A stretch of 64,000 nucleotides of DNA from positions 7,378,001 through 7,442,000 of the forward strand of contig NZ_CP114065.1 of NCBI RefSeq assembly GCF_027627575.1, given 5' to 3'. The notes under the pieces were generated by a model. It saw only the letters and a list, made by a program, of their open reading frames with translations, did no database searches and was not told where the DNA came from. Both the position numbers and the translations under genes were made by a program. The stretch is from Kribbella sp. CA-293567 (lineage in GTDB: Bacteria; Actinomycetota; Actinomycetes; Propionibacteriales; Kribbellaceae). Below are positions 1 to 8,047 of this stretch, one piece after another; the stretch's first letter is position 1, and every line of letters begins with the position of its first letter.

Positions 1-477
1 GAGTCGCTCGACGACGACCAGCGCGAGAGCCTGCGGATCGAGCTCGGCTACCTGCCCGCTCCCGCGGATGTCGCGACCGTCGGCCGGATGCGGCTGAACG
101 AGCTGGCGCTGCACTCGTGGGACGTCCGCAGCGCCGTCGACCCGACCGCGACCCTCGCACCCGAGGCAGTCCGCGAGCTGCTGTCCCAGGGGACGATGGA
201 TCTCAGCTGGATCAGCAAGCCGGCTGCTCTGGACGGCCGGACCGCCGTGCTGAACGTGGTCACGACCGATCCTGCCGCGGAGTTCACGCTGCACCTGGCC
301 GACCCGGTGAGCATCGGCGAAGCGAGCAGCGACGCCGACGGAACGCTCAGCCTGCCGGCCGAAGCGTGGCTTCGGCTGATGTCCGGCCGACTCGGCCCGG
401 ACCAGACTCCCGACATCGTGCAGGTGACCGGACCGGTCACGCTGGAAACCTTGCGCAACGTCTTCCAGGGCTACTGA
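1..477 (+). CDS. Maleylpyruvate isomerase family protein, mycothiol-dependent type (partial, 5' end outside window)
   Basis: The reading frame is open from the first base and ends with TGA at 475-477, so 158 residues of the C-terminal part are visible. The segment RLNELALHSWDVR followed by a helical stretch is typical of the DinB/MDMPI four-helix proteins that use mycothiol in Actinobacteria. A C-terminal domain of about 90 residues follows, as in the longer members. The metal-binding N-terminal half lies outside the window, so the substrate cannot be judged. A hairpin terminator follows immediately. Confidence 0.75.
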   Translation, partial: ESLDDDQRESLRIELGYLPAPADVATVGRMRLNELALHSWDVRSAVDPTATLAPEAVRELLSQGTMDLSWISKPAALDGRTAVLNVVTTDPAAEFTLHLADPVSIGEASSDADGTLSLPAEAWLRLMSGRLGPDQTPDIVQVTGPVTLETLRNVFQGY

Positions 478-490
478 AAGGTCACTGCTC

Positions 491-523
491 GGAGCGGTCT
501 ACACACCCTGTGTGGACCGCTCC
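491..523 (+). terminator. Rho-independent-type hairpin after the maleylpyruvate isomerase-like gene
   Basis: Arms 491-505 and 509-523 form a 15-bp stem with one G-T wobble and a 3-base loop. A short T-containing tract follows. It starts 13 bases after the stop codon of the upstream gene. Confidence 0.7.
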
Positions 524-601
524 GTCGGCCTTTGTCGCAGACCGCCACCGGTAGCTACCCTTCACCTCTGCCGCTTGTCCGGCTCGGTGAGGATGGGACG
601 C

Positions 602-1486
602 ATGGACTTGGACGTGTTCGTGATCGGCGGCGTCGGAATCGACACGATCGTGCGCGTCCCCGGCCTGCCGTTGCCGAATCACGAGACCATCCCCGTCGCG
701 CCGGTGGAGTCGTACGTCGGCCACACCGGTCACGGCGTCGCCATCGGCTGCCACCAGCTGGGGCTGCATCCCGGCCTCGCCGACGTGATCGGTGACGACC
801 CGGAGGGCCGGCGGATCCGGGCGACGTACGAGCGGCTCGGTCTGCCGTTGGCGGTGGCGCTCCACCCCAGCGGCACGCGGCGCAGCGTCAACCTGGTCTC
901 CCCCGACGGCAGCCGCGTCTCCCTGTACGACGGCAGGCATCCTCCGGGCATGCGCGTCGATCCGAACCTCTGGCGCGGGCGGATCGAGCAGGCGCGACAC
1001 GTGCACGTTTCGATCATGGACTTCGCGCGACGGGCGCTGCCCGACGTACTGGCGGCCGAGCGCACGCTGTCGACCGATCTGCACGACTGGGACGGCGACA
1101 ACGAGTACCACCGGGACTTCGCCCAGTGCGCCGACATCGTGTTCGTCTCGAAGAGGGCGTTGCGCGACAAGGCGGTGGACTGGATCTTCGTCAGCGGTCG
1201 CGCGCAGGTCGTGATCGTGATGGCCGGCTCGGACGGCAGTTATCTGCACGTTCGAGGCGAGGAGCCCGTTCACCTGCCGGCAGTGGACATCCCGGGCCGG
1301 CCGGTGGTGGACACCAACGGAGCGGGCGACGCCTATGTCGCCGCCTTCCTCACCACCTGGCTCGACGGTCGCTCGTACTACGAAGCCGCCGAAGCCGGCA
1401 CCATCGCGGGCGCCTGGGCCTGCGGCTCGCGTGGCACCCACACCGACCTGATCACCGCCGAACAACTCATGCTGCTCAGCCGGTAG
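602..1486 (+). CDS. PfkB-family carbohydrate kinase
   Basis: This 294-residue protein has the ribokinase/PfkB fold: an N-terminal FVIGGVGIDTIVR strand with the first glycine pair, and the PfkB signature DTNGAGDAYVAAF near residues 237-249, where D243 is the predicted catalytic base. It should phosphorylate a sugar or nucleoside with ATP in the cytoplasm; the substrate cannot be read from sequence. The ATG at 602 was chosen because GTGAGGA (587-593) lies 8 bases upstream and the protein then begins at the first beta-strand. An ATG at 593 and a further upstream start are possible but add non-conserved residues. It stands alone and converges with the Nudix gene. Confidence 0.85.
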   Translation: MDLDVFVIGGVGIDTIVRVPGLPLPNHETIPVAPVESYVGHTGHGVAIGCHQLGLHPGLADVIGDDPEGRRIRATYERLGLPLAVALHPSGTRRSVNLVSPDGSRVSLYDGRHPPGMRVDPNLWRGRIEQARHVHVSIMDFARRALPDVLAAERTLSTDLHDWDGDNEYHRDFAQCADIVFVSKRALRDKAVDWIFVSGRAQVVIVMAGSDGSYLHVRGEEPVHLPAVDIPGRPVVDTNGAGDAYVAAFLTTWLDGRSYYEAAEAGTIAGAWACGSRGTHTDLITAEQLMLLSR

Positions 1487-1493
1487 TTCTCAC

Positions 1494-2177
1494 TCAGCCG
1501 CGAGCGAGCGGCGGATGCAGAGTGATGGCCGGGCCGCGGCGGAACAGCTGGGCCGGACGGCCGCCGTCGCGGGTGGTGGTGGCGCCGAGCGGGACGACGA
1601 ACCCGTCGGTCTTGGTGGCCTTGCGATGGAAGTTGCGGGGATCGAGCTGCACTCCCCAGACCGCTTCGTAGACCCCGCGCAGCTCGGAGATCGTGAACTC
1701 GTCGGGGCAGAACGCCGCCGCGAGCGGTGAGTACTCCAGTTTCGCGCGGGCCCGCTCGACCGCGTCCGTGAGGATCCGGTGGTGGTCGAACGCCAGCCGC
1801 CGCGCATCGTCGAGCAACTCCGCGACGGTCACCCACTCGGCCGAGGCCGCATCCGTGCCGGCCACCGGAGCGGGCAGGTCGGGGACCAGCGCGAGATAGG
1901 CGACGCTGATCACCCGGCCGCGCGGGTCGCGACCCGGATCGCCGTACGTCGCGATCTGTTCGAGGTGGATCCGGTCGGAGACCAGACCGGTCTCCTCGGC
2001 GAGTTCGCGCCGCGCGGTCTCCTCCAGATCCTCCTTCGGGCGCACGAAACCACCCGGCAGGGCCCAGCGACCCCGGTACGGCGCGATGCCACGGCTGATC
2101 AGCAGAACCTGCAGGGCCCCGTCCCGGACGGTCAGGATCACCAGGTCGGCGGCTACCCCCAGCGGCTCGTAGTCCAT
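1494..2177 (-). CDS. Nudix hydrolase-related transcriptional regulator (NrtR-like)
   Basis: The 227-residue protein has an N-terminal Nudix domain with an intact Nudix box from G43 to L65 (Gx5E, REL, EETGL), so hydrolysis of an ADP-ribose-type substrate is possible. The C-terminal third (EFTISELRGVYEAVWG, then NFHRKATKTDGFV) matches the winged-helix domain of NrtR-type regulators, which sense ADP-ribose and control NAD genes. It is divergent from an SPFH / NAD-kinase-like operon, and the 111-bp gap holds two perfect palindromes suitable as its operators. Regulation of that operon and of itself is inferred. A plain ADP-ribose pyrophosphatase is the alternative. Confidence 0.8.
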   Translation of the reverse strand: MDYEPLGVAADLVILTVRDGALQVLLISRGIAPYRGRWALPGGFVRPKEDLEETARRELAEETGLVSDRIHLEQIATYGDPGRDPRGRVISVAYLALVPDLPAPVAGTDAASAEWVTVAELLDDARRLAFDHHRILTDAVERARAKLEYSPLAAAFCPDEFTISELRGVYEAVWGVQLDPRNFHRKATKTDGFVVPLGATTTRDGGRPAQLFRRGPAITLHPPLARG

Positions 2178-2192
2178 GGCACGAAACTCTAA

Positions 2193-2207
2193 TCGTCATC
2201 TTGACGA
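2193..2207. promoter_or_regulatory. Operator palindrome 1, proposed site for the Nudix-type regulator
   Basis: TCGTCATCTTGACGA is a perfect 6-bp inverted repeat (TCGTCA / TGACGA) with a 3-base spacer. It lies 16 bases upstream of the Nudix gene start. An identical pair of arms recurs at 2227-2241. Which protein binds is inferred from position. Confidence 0.7.
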
Positions 2208-2226
2208 AAAGCCATCCCAGGCCTTA

Positions 2227-2241
2227 TCGTCATAGTGACGA
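2227..2241. promoter_or_regulatory. Operator palindrome 2, proposed site for the Nudix-type regulator
   Basis: TCGTCATAGTGACGA repeats the same TCGTCA-N3-TGACGA arrangement as the site at 2193-2207. The centres are 34 bp apart, just over three helical turns. It lies 47 bases before the SPFH gene, so one regulator could cover both divergent promoters. Confidence 0.7.
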
Positions 2242-2288
2242 CAAGAGCTGACGAGTCGCCGAGGGGCGACGACAGGAGAACGATCGAG

Positions 2289-3287
2289 ATGGCAGACATC
2301 ACCCGGTTCCGGTTCATCAGCCACCTGCGGGCGAACCCGACCACCCACGTCCGGCACCTGCGCAACGGCAAGCTCGCGCACGAGGGCGCTGGGCAGGCGT
2401 TCTGGTTCCGGGCCCTCAACTCCTCGCTCAGCGAGGTGCCGATCGACGACCGGGAGCAGCCGCTGCTCTTCCACGGCCGCACGCTGGACTTCCAGGACGT
2501 CGTCGTACAGGCGACCGTGACGTACCGGGTGACCGACCCGGCGCTCGCCTCGACCCGGCTCGACTTCGGGATCGACCCCGATACCGGCCGGTGGCGGGCG
2601 ACTCCGCTGGAGCAGCTCGGTGGGTTGCTGACAGAGCTCGCCCAGCAGACGGCGCTGGACCTGCTGGCCGGTCTCAGCCTGACCCAGGCGTTGTCGGAGG
2701 GCATGGCTTCGCTGCGGCTCGCGATGAGCAGCGGGTTGCGTGACGACCAGCGGCTCACCGGCCTGGGGATCAGCGTCGAGGACGTGCGCGTGGTCGCCGT
2801 ACGAGCCGAATCGGATGTCGAGCGGGCCTTGCAGACCCCTACCCGCGAGATGGTCCAGCAGGCGGCCGACAAGGCGACGTACGAGCGGCGGGCGATGGCC
2901 GTCGAGCGGGAGCGGTCGATCGCGGAGAACGAACTGCAGAACCAGATCGAGCTGGCCCGGCGGGAAGAGCAACTGGTCACCCAGAAGGGCCAGAACGAAC
3001 GCCAGCGAGCGACCGAGGCGGCCGCGGCCGGCCGGATCGAGACCGAAGCCTCCGCAAGCCGGCGGCGACTGCTGGCCGATGCCGACGCCGACGCCAAGCG
3101 CGTGCTCGGTGCCGCGGAGGCCGCGGCCGAGAAGGCGATGCTGGAGGCCTACGCGGAGCTGGACCAGGGCACGATCCTGGCGATGGCGATCAAGCAGGGC
3201 GCGCTGCCGGAGATCGGCACGCTCAACCTCACGCCGGACCTGCTCACTCCGCTGCTGACCAAGCTGACGTCGGGGAGCAACGCATGA
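2289..3287 (+). CDS. SPFH / Band 7 domain protein
   Basis: The 332-residue protein has an SPFH (stomatin/prohibitin-like) domain in roughly residues 20-180, including the [13 protein letters not shown] strand pattern. A long charged helical region follows (about 190-290) with heptad-like Glu/Arg/Ala runs, expected to be coiled coil. No clear N-terminal membrane segment is seen, unlike classic stomatins. The ATG at 2289 follows GGAG by about 10 bases. Its stop overlaps the start of the NAD-kinase-like gene (ATGA), so the two are translationally coupled. Its role beside an NrtR-like regulator is unknown; a scaffold for the kinase is only a guess. Confidence 0.8.
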   Translation: MADITRFRFISHLRANPTTHVRHLRNGKLAHEGAGQAFWFRALNSSLSEVPIDDREQPLLFHGRTLDFQDVVVQATVTYRVTDPALASTRLDFGIDPDTGRWRATPLEQLGGLLTELAQQTALDLLAGLSLTQALSEGMASLRLAMSSGLRDDQRLTGLGISVEDVRVVAVRAESDVERALQTPTREMVQQAADKATYERRAMAVERERSIAENELQNQIELARREEQLVTQKGQNERQRATEAAAAGRIETEASASRRRLLADADADAKRVLGAAEAAAEKAMLEAYAELDQGTILAMAIKQGALPEIGTLNLTPDLLTPLLTKLTSGSNA

Positions 3288-4159
3288 GCCTGCCTCCCCG
3301 GGCAGTCCTGGTGCACCGGGCGACCGAGCTCACCGAGCTGGTCGCCCGGCACGGAACGCGCCAGCAGGCAGGCTTCTTCCTGGCCGGCCGCGGTCGCTCC
3401 CTGGACTCGCTGGAGGACCGGCACGAGGCGCAGCAGAAGGCGCTGACCATGGTGTCCGCCGCGATCCCGCTGGACTGGCGACGCGCAGTTGCTGAGCGCA
3501 ACGATCTTGACCGGTTCGTCTTCGGCCCCGAGGACGTGGTGATCGCGGTCGGGCAGGACGGGCTGGTCGCCAACGTGGCGAAGTACCTGGACGGCCAGCC
3601 GGTCATCGGAGTCAATCCGGAACCCGGCTGGAACCCCGGCGTACTGGTGCCGCACGAGCCGGCCGCCGTACCGGATCTGCTGGTACGGCGGGAGGTCGAG
3701 GAGCGCACGATGGTTGCCGCCAGCACCGATGACGGGCAGAAACTGCTGGCCCTGAACGAGGTATACATCGGCAACCGCACCCACCAGTCGGCCCGCTACC
3801 GGCTGGCCTCACCGGAGGGGTTGGAGGAACGGCAGTCGTCATCAGGCTTGCTGGTCGGCACCGGAACAGGTTCCACGGGGTGGTGCCGCTCGGCCTGGCA
3901 GGAACGCGGAAGCCTGCTGAGATTACCTTCGCCGTCCGACCCGGCACTGTGCTGGTTCGTCCGCGAAGCCTGGCCGTCCCCGGCGACCGGCACCAGTTGC
4001 ACGGAGGGGTTGCTAACTGGTACCGAGCGGCTGACGGTCACGGCCGAAGCGGATCTGGTGGTGTTCGGGGACGGGATCGAGTCCGACAGCCTGAGCGTCG
4101 GGTGGGGGCAGCGGTTGGAGGTGGGGGTTGCTGAGGTGCAGTTGCGGTTGGTTCGGTGA
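3284..4159 (+). CDS. ATP-NAD kinase-like protein
   Basis: The 291-residue protein carries the NAD kinase landmarks in order: a GQDG motif at residues 90-93 in place of the usual GGDG, NEV at 158-160, and a glycine-rich GTGTGSTGW at 192-200. NAD kinases make NADP from NAD in the cytoplasm. The changed second glycine and the divergent N-terminal half suggest a paralogue with altered activity, not the housekeeping enzyme. It overlaps the SPFH gene by 4 bases and is probably under the same Nudix-type regulator, which supports a role in NAD(P) balance. Activity is inferred. Confidence 0.75.
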   Translation: MSLPPRAVLVHRATELTELVARHGTRQQAGFFLAGRGRSLDSLEDRHEAQQKALTMVSAAIPLDWRRAVAERNDLDRFVFGPEDVVIAVGQDGLVANVAKYLDGQPVIGVNPEPGWNPGVLVPHEPAAVPDLLVRREVEERTMVAASTDDGQKLLALNEVYIGNRTHQSARYRLASPEGLEERQSSSGLLVGTGTGSTGWCRSAWQERGSLLRLPSPSDPALCWFVREAWPSPATGTSCTEGLLTGTERLTVTAEADLVVFGDGIESDSLSVGWGQRLEVGVAEVQLRLVR

Positions 4160-4500
4160 TTGCGCTTGCGCACCTGGCGCCTCCGCTCCTGCGTCGCGCG
4201 GGGTGCGACTGACTCACGGTCATCCCGCCCGTGTCTCGCCCATCGCGCTCGCCGCTTTCGCTCCTGCGTCGCTCCAGCTCTGAGTGCTCCCACCCACCCG
4301 GACCCGTGGAGTGGCGCTCCTGCGTCATGCGGATGCGATGGCCTCACGCTGGTCTCACCCGGTTTCGCGCCGATCGCCGCCGTAGCTCAGCTCTTGGGTC
4401 GCTGCACCTCTGTCTGCTCCTGCCCACCCGACTCGGTGGCGTTGCGTTCCCGCGTCGCTGCGGTTTTGGCTGCTCCCACACCTGACCCTGTGGTGATTGC
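4160..4500 (-). repeat. Inverted, degenerate copy of the ~130-bp repeat also found at 5592-5866
   Basis: The segment 4214-4360 is the reverse complement of the unit at 5720-5866, with blocks such as CTCACGGTCATCCCG, CTCCTGCGTCGCTCC and GTGCTCCCACCCACCCGG in the same order. Weaker copies of the same words continue to about 4500. The rest of the gap to 4671 shows nothing else recognisable and no supported gene. Confidence 0.75.
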
Positions 4501-4671
4501 ACGCCGACGCCGCACGATCGATCGCCTCACCGAACTCATCGCAGCAGTTCCGGAAATGAGCGGTCGCGGAAGCGCTGTAGAGCGACTGCCGGTCGACGTC
4601 CGAAGTCCTCTGCGCCGGGCGAAGCGCCCGTCGCGTCGGCAGCGTCTGATGACCTGCAGCAGCTCAGTTCG

Positions 4672-5340
4672 TCAGGGGAAAGCGAGGAAAGAGGTACTTG
4701 CCCGAGTGGTGATCTCGGTGAGTGCGGCAAGGTCCTCCAGCCGCCCACCAGTACTGACTTCGATCGTGGCGATGGTCGGCGAACTGGACAGTGCCAGATA
4801 GCGGTCGACCACGACGCGGACGGCGCCGGTCTCGTCGAGGTAGCGGTAGGTGAAGGTGATGTAGGGGCTCAAAAGCCCATTGTTCGCAGGGTTGGAGCGG
4901 TCGATCGTTCCTGTTGACCGCGACAGCAACTGAAAGCCTGGAGTTGCCGACAGCTGCTTCAGTTTGTTGTCGACCCGGGTGGTGAGAGGTTGTTCGGGGC
5001 GCAGGAAGCGCAGACGGAGGTTCGAGCCGCTGTCGGGGTGGACCCACTTGACCTCGTCCTCGGACAACACGACCGGCTTCCAGGTCAGTGGCACGACGTT
5101 GCTGAAGCCGCGGTTTGCTGGGCCGCCCCACTTCGTCGGTGCGTACTGCACCTGAGACGTGTTCAGCGCCGGCACAGTCGCCGTCTGGGGTGGGCGCGTA
5201 GGTGTCGCGGTAGTCGTCGAGGTCGGCTCGGGTTTACCGGTCGCTCCGTTGGAGTTGGAGACACACCCCGTGGCCAGGGGGACGAATATCAGGGTCGCCG
5301 CTAGTGCTTTCGCGACGTAGCCCGATTTGATACACCGCAA
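4672..5340 (-). CDS. Putative lipoprotein of unknown function
   Basis: The 222-residue product starts with a short basic segment, a hydrophobic core and the lipobox LATGC, with Cys26 as the predicted lipidated residue. A Thr/Pro-rich linker of about 30 residues follows, then a globular domain (VPLTWKPVVLSEDEVKWVHPDSGS...) that I do not recognise. The TTG at 5340 was chosen because GGAG lies 6 bases upstream and it gives a normal signal peptide; the ATG at 5433 would add 31 residues with no signal character. It would be anchored on the outer face of the membrane. The gene is flanked on both sides by inverted copies of one repeat family. Confidence 0.7.
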   Translation of the reverse strand: MRCIKSGYVAKALAATLIFVPLATGCVSNSNGATGKPEPTSTTTATPTRPPQTATVPALNTSQVQYAPTKWGGPANRGFSNVVPLTWKPVVLSEDEVKWVHPDSGSNLRLRFLRPEQPLTTRVDNKLKQLSATPGFQLLSRSTGTIDRSNPANNGLLSPYITFTYRYLDETGAVRVVVDRYLALSSSPTIATIEVSTGGRLEDLAALTEITTRASTSFLAFP

Positions 5341-5591
5341 TGTGGTCTCCGATGGTGGGGAATCTGAGCCTTCAGACGCTGTCGCTGGGTAGAAAGTTCG
5401 GTACGCCGGTCCTCCGGGATGCCGGACTGGCATTCAGGAGGAGATCTGTGGCCGCTGGGGCGCAGGTGGGCGTTTGCAGCGAGCCGTGGAGCCATGGCCT
5501 GCGGCTGATCGGCTTGCGGCCGGCGTCCGCGAAGTCGTCGGCGCCTGGTCTCGGTGGGTTGCACTCGCGCGACTTGAAGGCGCAACACAAG

Positions 5592-5866
5592 CGGTGGAGC
5601 GTGAGGCAGCCACATCCGCGCGGCGCCGGAGCCAAAATCACGGGGCCGGGTGGGTGGGAGCACCCAAAGTCGGAGCGACGCAGGAGCGAAGGCGCCGGGA
5701 GCGATGGGCGAGACACGAGCGGGTGGAGCGTGAGGCCACCGCATCCGCGCGACGCAGGAGCGCAAACACCACGGGGTCGGGTGGGTGGGAGCACCCAGAG
5801 CCGGAGCGACGCAAGGAGCGAAGGCGCCGGGAGCGACGGGCGCAACCCGAGCGGGATGACCGTGAG
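5592..5866 (+). repeat. Tandem ~130-bp repeat array, about 2.1 units
   Basis: Unit 1 starts at 5592, unit 2 near 5720 and a partial third at 5851, giving spacings of 128 and 131 bp. Shared words include GGTGGAGCGTGAGGC, GGGTGGGTGGGAGCACCC, CGGAGCGACGCA and GGCGCCGGGAGCGA. The same unit occurs inverted at 4214-4360. The surrounding gap 5341-6031 contains no supported gene; its last ~90 bases carry the promoter region of the S15 peptidase gene. Confidence 0.8.
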
Positions 5867-6031
5867 CCCGGAGTACGAAGTATTTCCCGTGCTTTCCACC
5901 CAAAGTGACCACTCGGGTGAGATGCGTGGAGACAACGGTGTCAGGTTCTGCTTAAGGTGCGTTCACCACAACGGCCCTGTCGAGGGAGGGCTGTGGTGAC
6001 TTTACCCACCGCCCAAAGGGGAGAGACACGC

Positions 6032-8014
6032 ATGCGCTCAGCTCGAAACCGATCGAGAACAGCGTTCCGGAGCAGTGTCGGCCTGTTGGCTGCCGCCGCG
6101 TTGGTGCCGATGGCTTCGCTGACCGCGACCGCCCGGCCCGCTGCCGCACCGGCCGATACCGCGAAGGCGGCGACGCCGGCGAAGCCGTTCGTGCAGGGGA
6201 CCAAGACGGTCGCCGCGTACGACTACGACAACGCGATCCATGAGCGCGTCCAGGTCGACGTACCGGGGGTGGACGGGGATCAGAACGGGATCACCGACCA
6301 GATCACCGTGGACATCGTCCGGCCGGGTGAGGCGGCTCAGGCCGGGATCGACGTTCCGGTGATCATCCAGGCCTCGCCGTACTACGCGAGCGACCCGAAG
6401 ACGTACTTCGACGCCAACGGTACCCGGCAGATCTTCTCGACCTGGCTGGACAACTACTTCGTACCGCGCGGCTACGCGTTCGCCTACGTGGACATGCCGG
6501 GCACGTTCCGCTCGACCGGCTGCAGCGACGTCGGCGCCGATCTGGAGGTGCGCGGCACGAAGGCCGTCATCGACTGGCTGAACAACCGCGTCGGCGCCAA
6601 GACCCCGGCCGGTGCGCCGGTGAAGGCCGACTGGTCGACCGGCAAGACCGGCATGATCGGTACGTCGTGGAACGGCACGATCGCGAACTCGGTCGCCAGT
6701 ACCGGCGTCAAGGGGCTCGAGACCATCGTCCCGATCGCCGCGATCTCCAGCTGGTACGACTACACCCGCAGCAACGGAGTGCCCTACTACGACGAGTACA
6801 TGGGCTTCCTGCACGACTACGTGAGCAACGACCTCAGCCCGCGCTGCGTGCAGCTGACCGGCGAGATCGAACAGGACTCCGACACCCGTACCGGCAGCTA
6901 CAGCCGCTGGTGGGACGACCGCAACTACCGGCTGGACGCCAAGAAGGTCAAGGCGTCGGTGTTCGTCGTGCACGGCCTCGACGACGAGAACGTGAAGACC
7001 CGGCAGTTCGGTGAGTGGTGGGACGAGCTGGAGAAGCGCGGCGTACCGCGCAAGATCTTCCTGCACCAGGGCGTGCACCTGGACGGCTTCAGCTTCCGCG
7101 ACACCTACGTCAACCAGCTGCACCCGTGGTTCGACCACTACCTGCAGGGTCTGCCGAACGACGTACTGAAGGCTCCGCAGGCGACCATCCAGCGCGAGGA
7201 CGGCAGCTTCACCACCGAGGCGCGTTGGCCCGCGGAGGGCGCGAAGAACACCAAGCTCGGCCTGAGCAAGCCGGCCGGTGAGACCGGTGGCCTGTCGATC
7301 GCCGCGCCCAGCAGCGCACCGATCAGCTTCACCGGCACCAGCGCCGAGTCGACCGACAGCGTCGTGCTGGACCCGTCGACGGCGCGGTCCGACCGGGCGG
7401 TGTTCGTCAGCAACGACCTGGAGCAGGCGGTCCGGCTGTCCGGCACCGGCAAGGTCGAGGTCCGGGTCAAGGTCGACAAGGTTGCCGCCGGCATCAAGGC
7501 ACGCCTGGTCGACTACGGTACGGCGACCCGCTACACCAACGTCACCAACGTCCCGAACACCCGCACCTGCTGGGGTGACGGCAACGCCCTCGACACCGGC
7601 TGCTTCGCCGACACCAAGGTCAACACGGCGGTCTCGAACACCGCGGTCGTGGTCCGCACGCTGGCCGACATCGGCCACTACAAGTCGCCCGACGAGAAGG
7701 TCTCGCTGCAGTCCGGCAAGTGGTACGACCTGACCTTCGAGCTGAACGCGGACGACGTCGTGTTCAAGGCCGGTCACCGCCTCGGCCTGGTGCTGACCGT
7801 CGAGCCCGACAACCCGTCGGTGCCCTTCACCGGCGCGACGATCACGCTGGACCCGGTCAAGTCCTCGCTGACCCTGCCGCTCACCGGCGCCACGGCCAGC
7901 CTGACCTCACCGGAGAAGACGCAGACCCGCGTCCAGGCCACCCAGCTCGCCCAGCCCGAGCCGGAGAAGGACCCCATCAAGCTGATGGAACAGTTCGTCG
8001 AAGCCTCGCGGTAA
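6032..8014 (+). CDS. Secreted S15-family (Xaa-Pro dipeptidyl-peptidase-like) hydrolase
   Basis: The 660-residue protein has an Arg-rich N-terminus and hydrophobic segment in residues 1-35, so it is exported. The alpha/beta-hydrolase catalytic residues of the CocE/PepX group are visible: Ser212 in GTSWNGT, Asp317 in HGLDDEN and His349 in GVHLDG. The C-terminal third is the beta-rich X-Pro dipeptidyl-peptidase C-terminal domain (FELNADDVVFKAGHRLGLVL). It should cleave dipeptides after Pro, or related amide or ester bonds, outside the cell. The ATG at 6032 is preceded by a strong AAAGGGGAG site. The gene is single and ends at a bidirectional terminator. Confidence 0.9.
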   Translation: MRSARNRSRTAFRSSVGLLAAAALVPMASLTATARPAAAPADTAKAATPAKPFVQGTKTVAAYDYDNAIHERVQVDVPGVDGDQNGITDQITVDIVRPGEAAQAGIDVPVIIQASPYYASDPKTYFDANGTRQIFSTWLDNYFVPRGYAFAYVDMPGTFRSTGCSDVGADLEVRGTKAVIDWLNNRVGAKTPAGAPVKADWSTGKTGMIGTSWNGTIANSVASTGVKGLETIVPIAAISSWYDYTRSNGVPYYDEYMGFLHDYVSNDLSPRCVQLTGEIEQDSDTRTGSYSRWWDDRNYRLDAKKVKASVFVVHGLDDENVKTRQFGEWWDELEKRGVPRKIFLHQGVHLDGFSFRDTYVNQLHPWFDHYLQGLPNDVLKAPQATIQREDGSFTTEARWPAEGAKNTKLGLSKPAGETGGLSIAAPSSAPISFTGTSAESTDSVVLDPSTARSDRAVFVSNDLEQAVRLSGTGKVEVRVKVDKVAAGIKARLVDYGTATRYTNVTNVPNTRTCWGDGNALDTGCFADTKVNTAVSNTAVVVRTLADIGHYKSPDEKVSLQSGKWYDLTFELNADDVVFKAGHRLGLVLTVEPDNPSVPFTGATITLDPVKSSLTLPLTGATASLTSPEKTQTRVQATQLAQPEPEKDPIKLMEQFVEASR

Positions 8015-8018
8015 AGCG

Positions 8019-8047
8019 AAAGGCCCCGGCATCAAGCCGGGGCCTTT
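8019..8047. terminator. Bidirectional terminator between the S15 peptidase gene and the polysaccharide operon
   Basis: AAAGGCCCCGGC (8019-8030) pairs perfectly with GCCGGGGCCTTT (8036-8047) around a 5-base loop. The stem has A and T tracts at its foot on both strands. It closes both the plus-strand peptidase gene and the 16-kb minus-strand operon, whose last stop codon begins inside the stem. Confidence 0.9.

Noticed and set aside
6038-7777. A 579-residue minus-strand open frame.
   Set aside because: It is antisense to the S15 peptidase gene, has shadow-type composition and no ribosome site.
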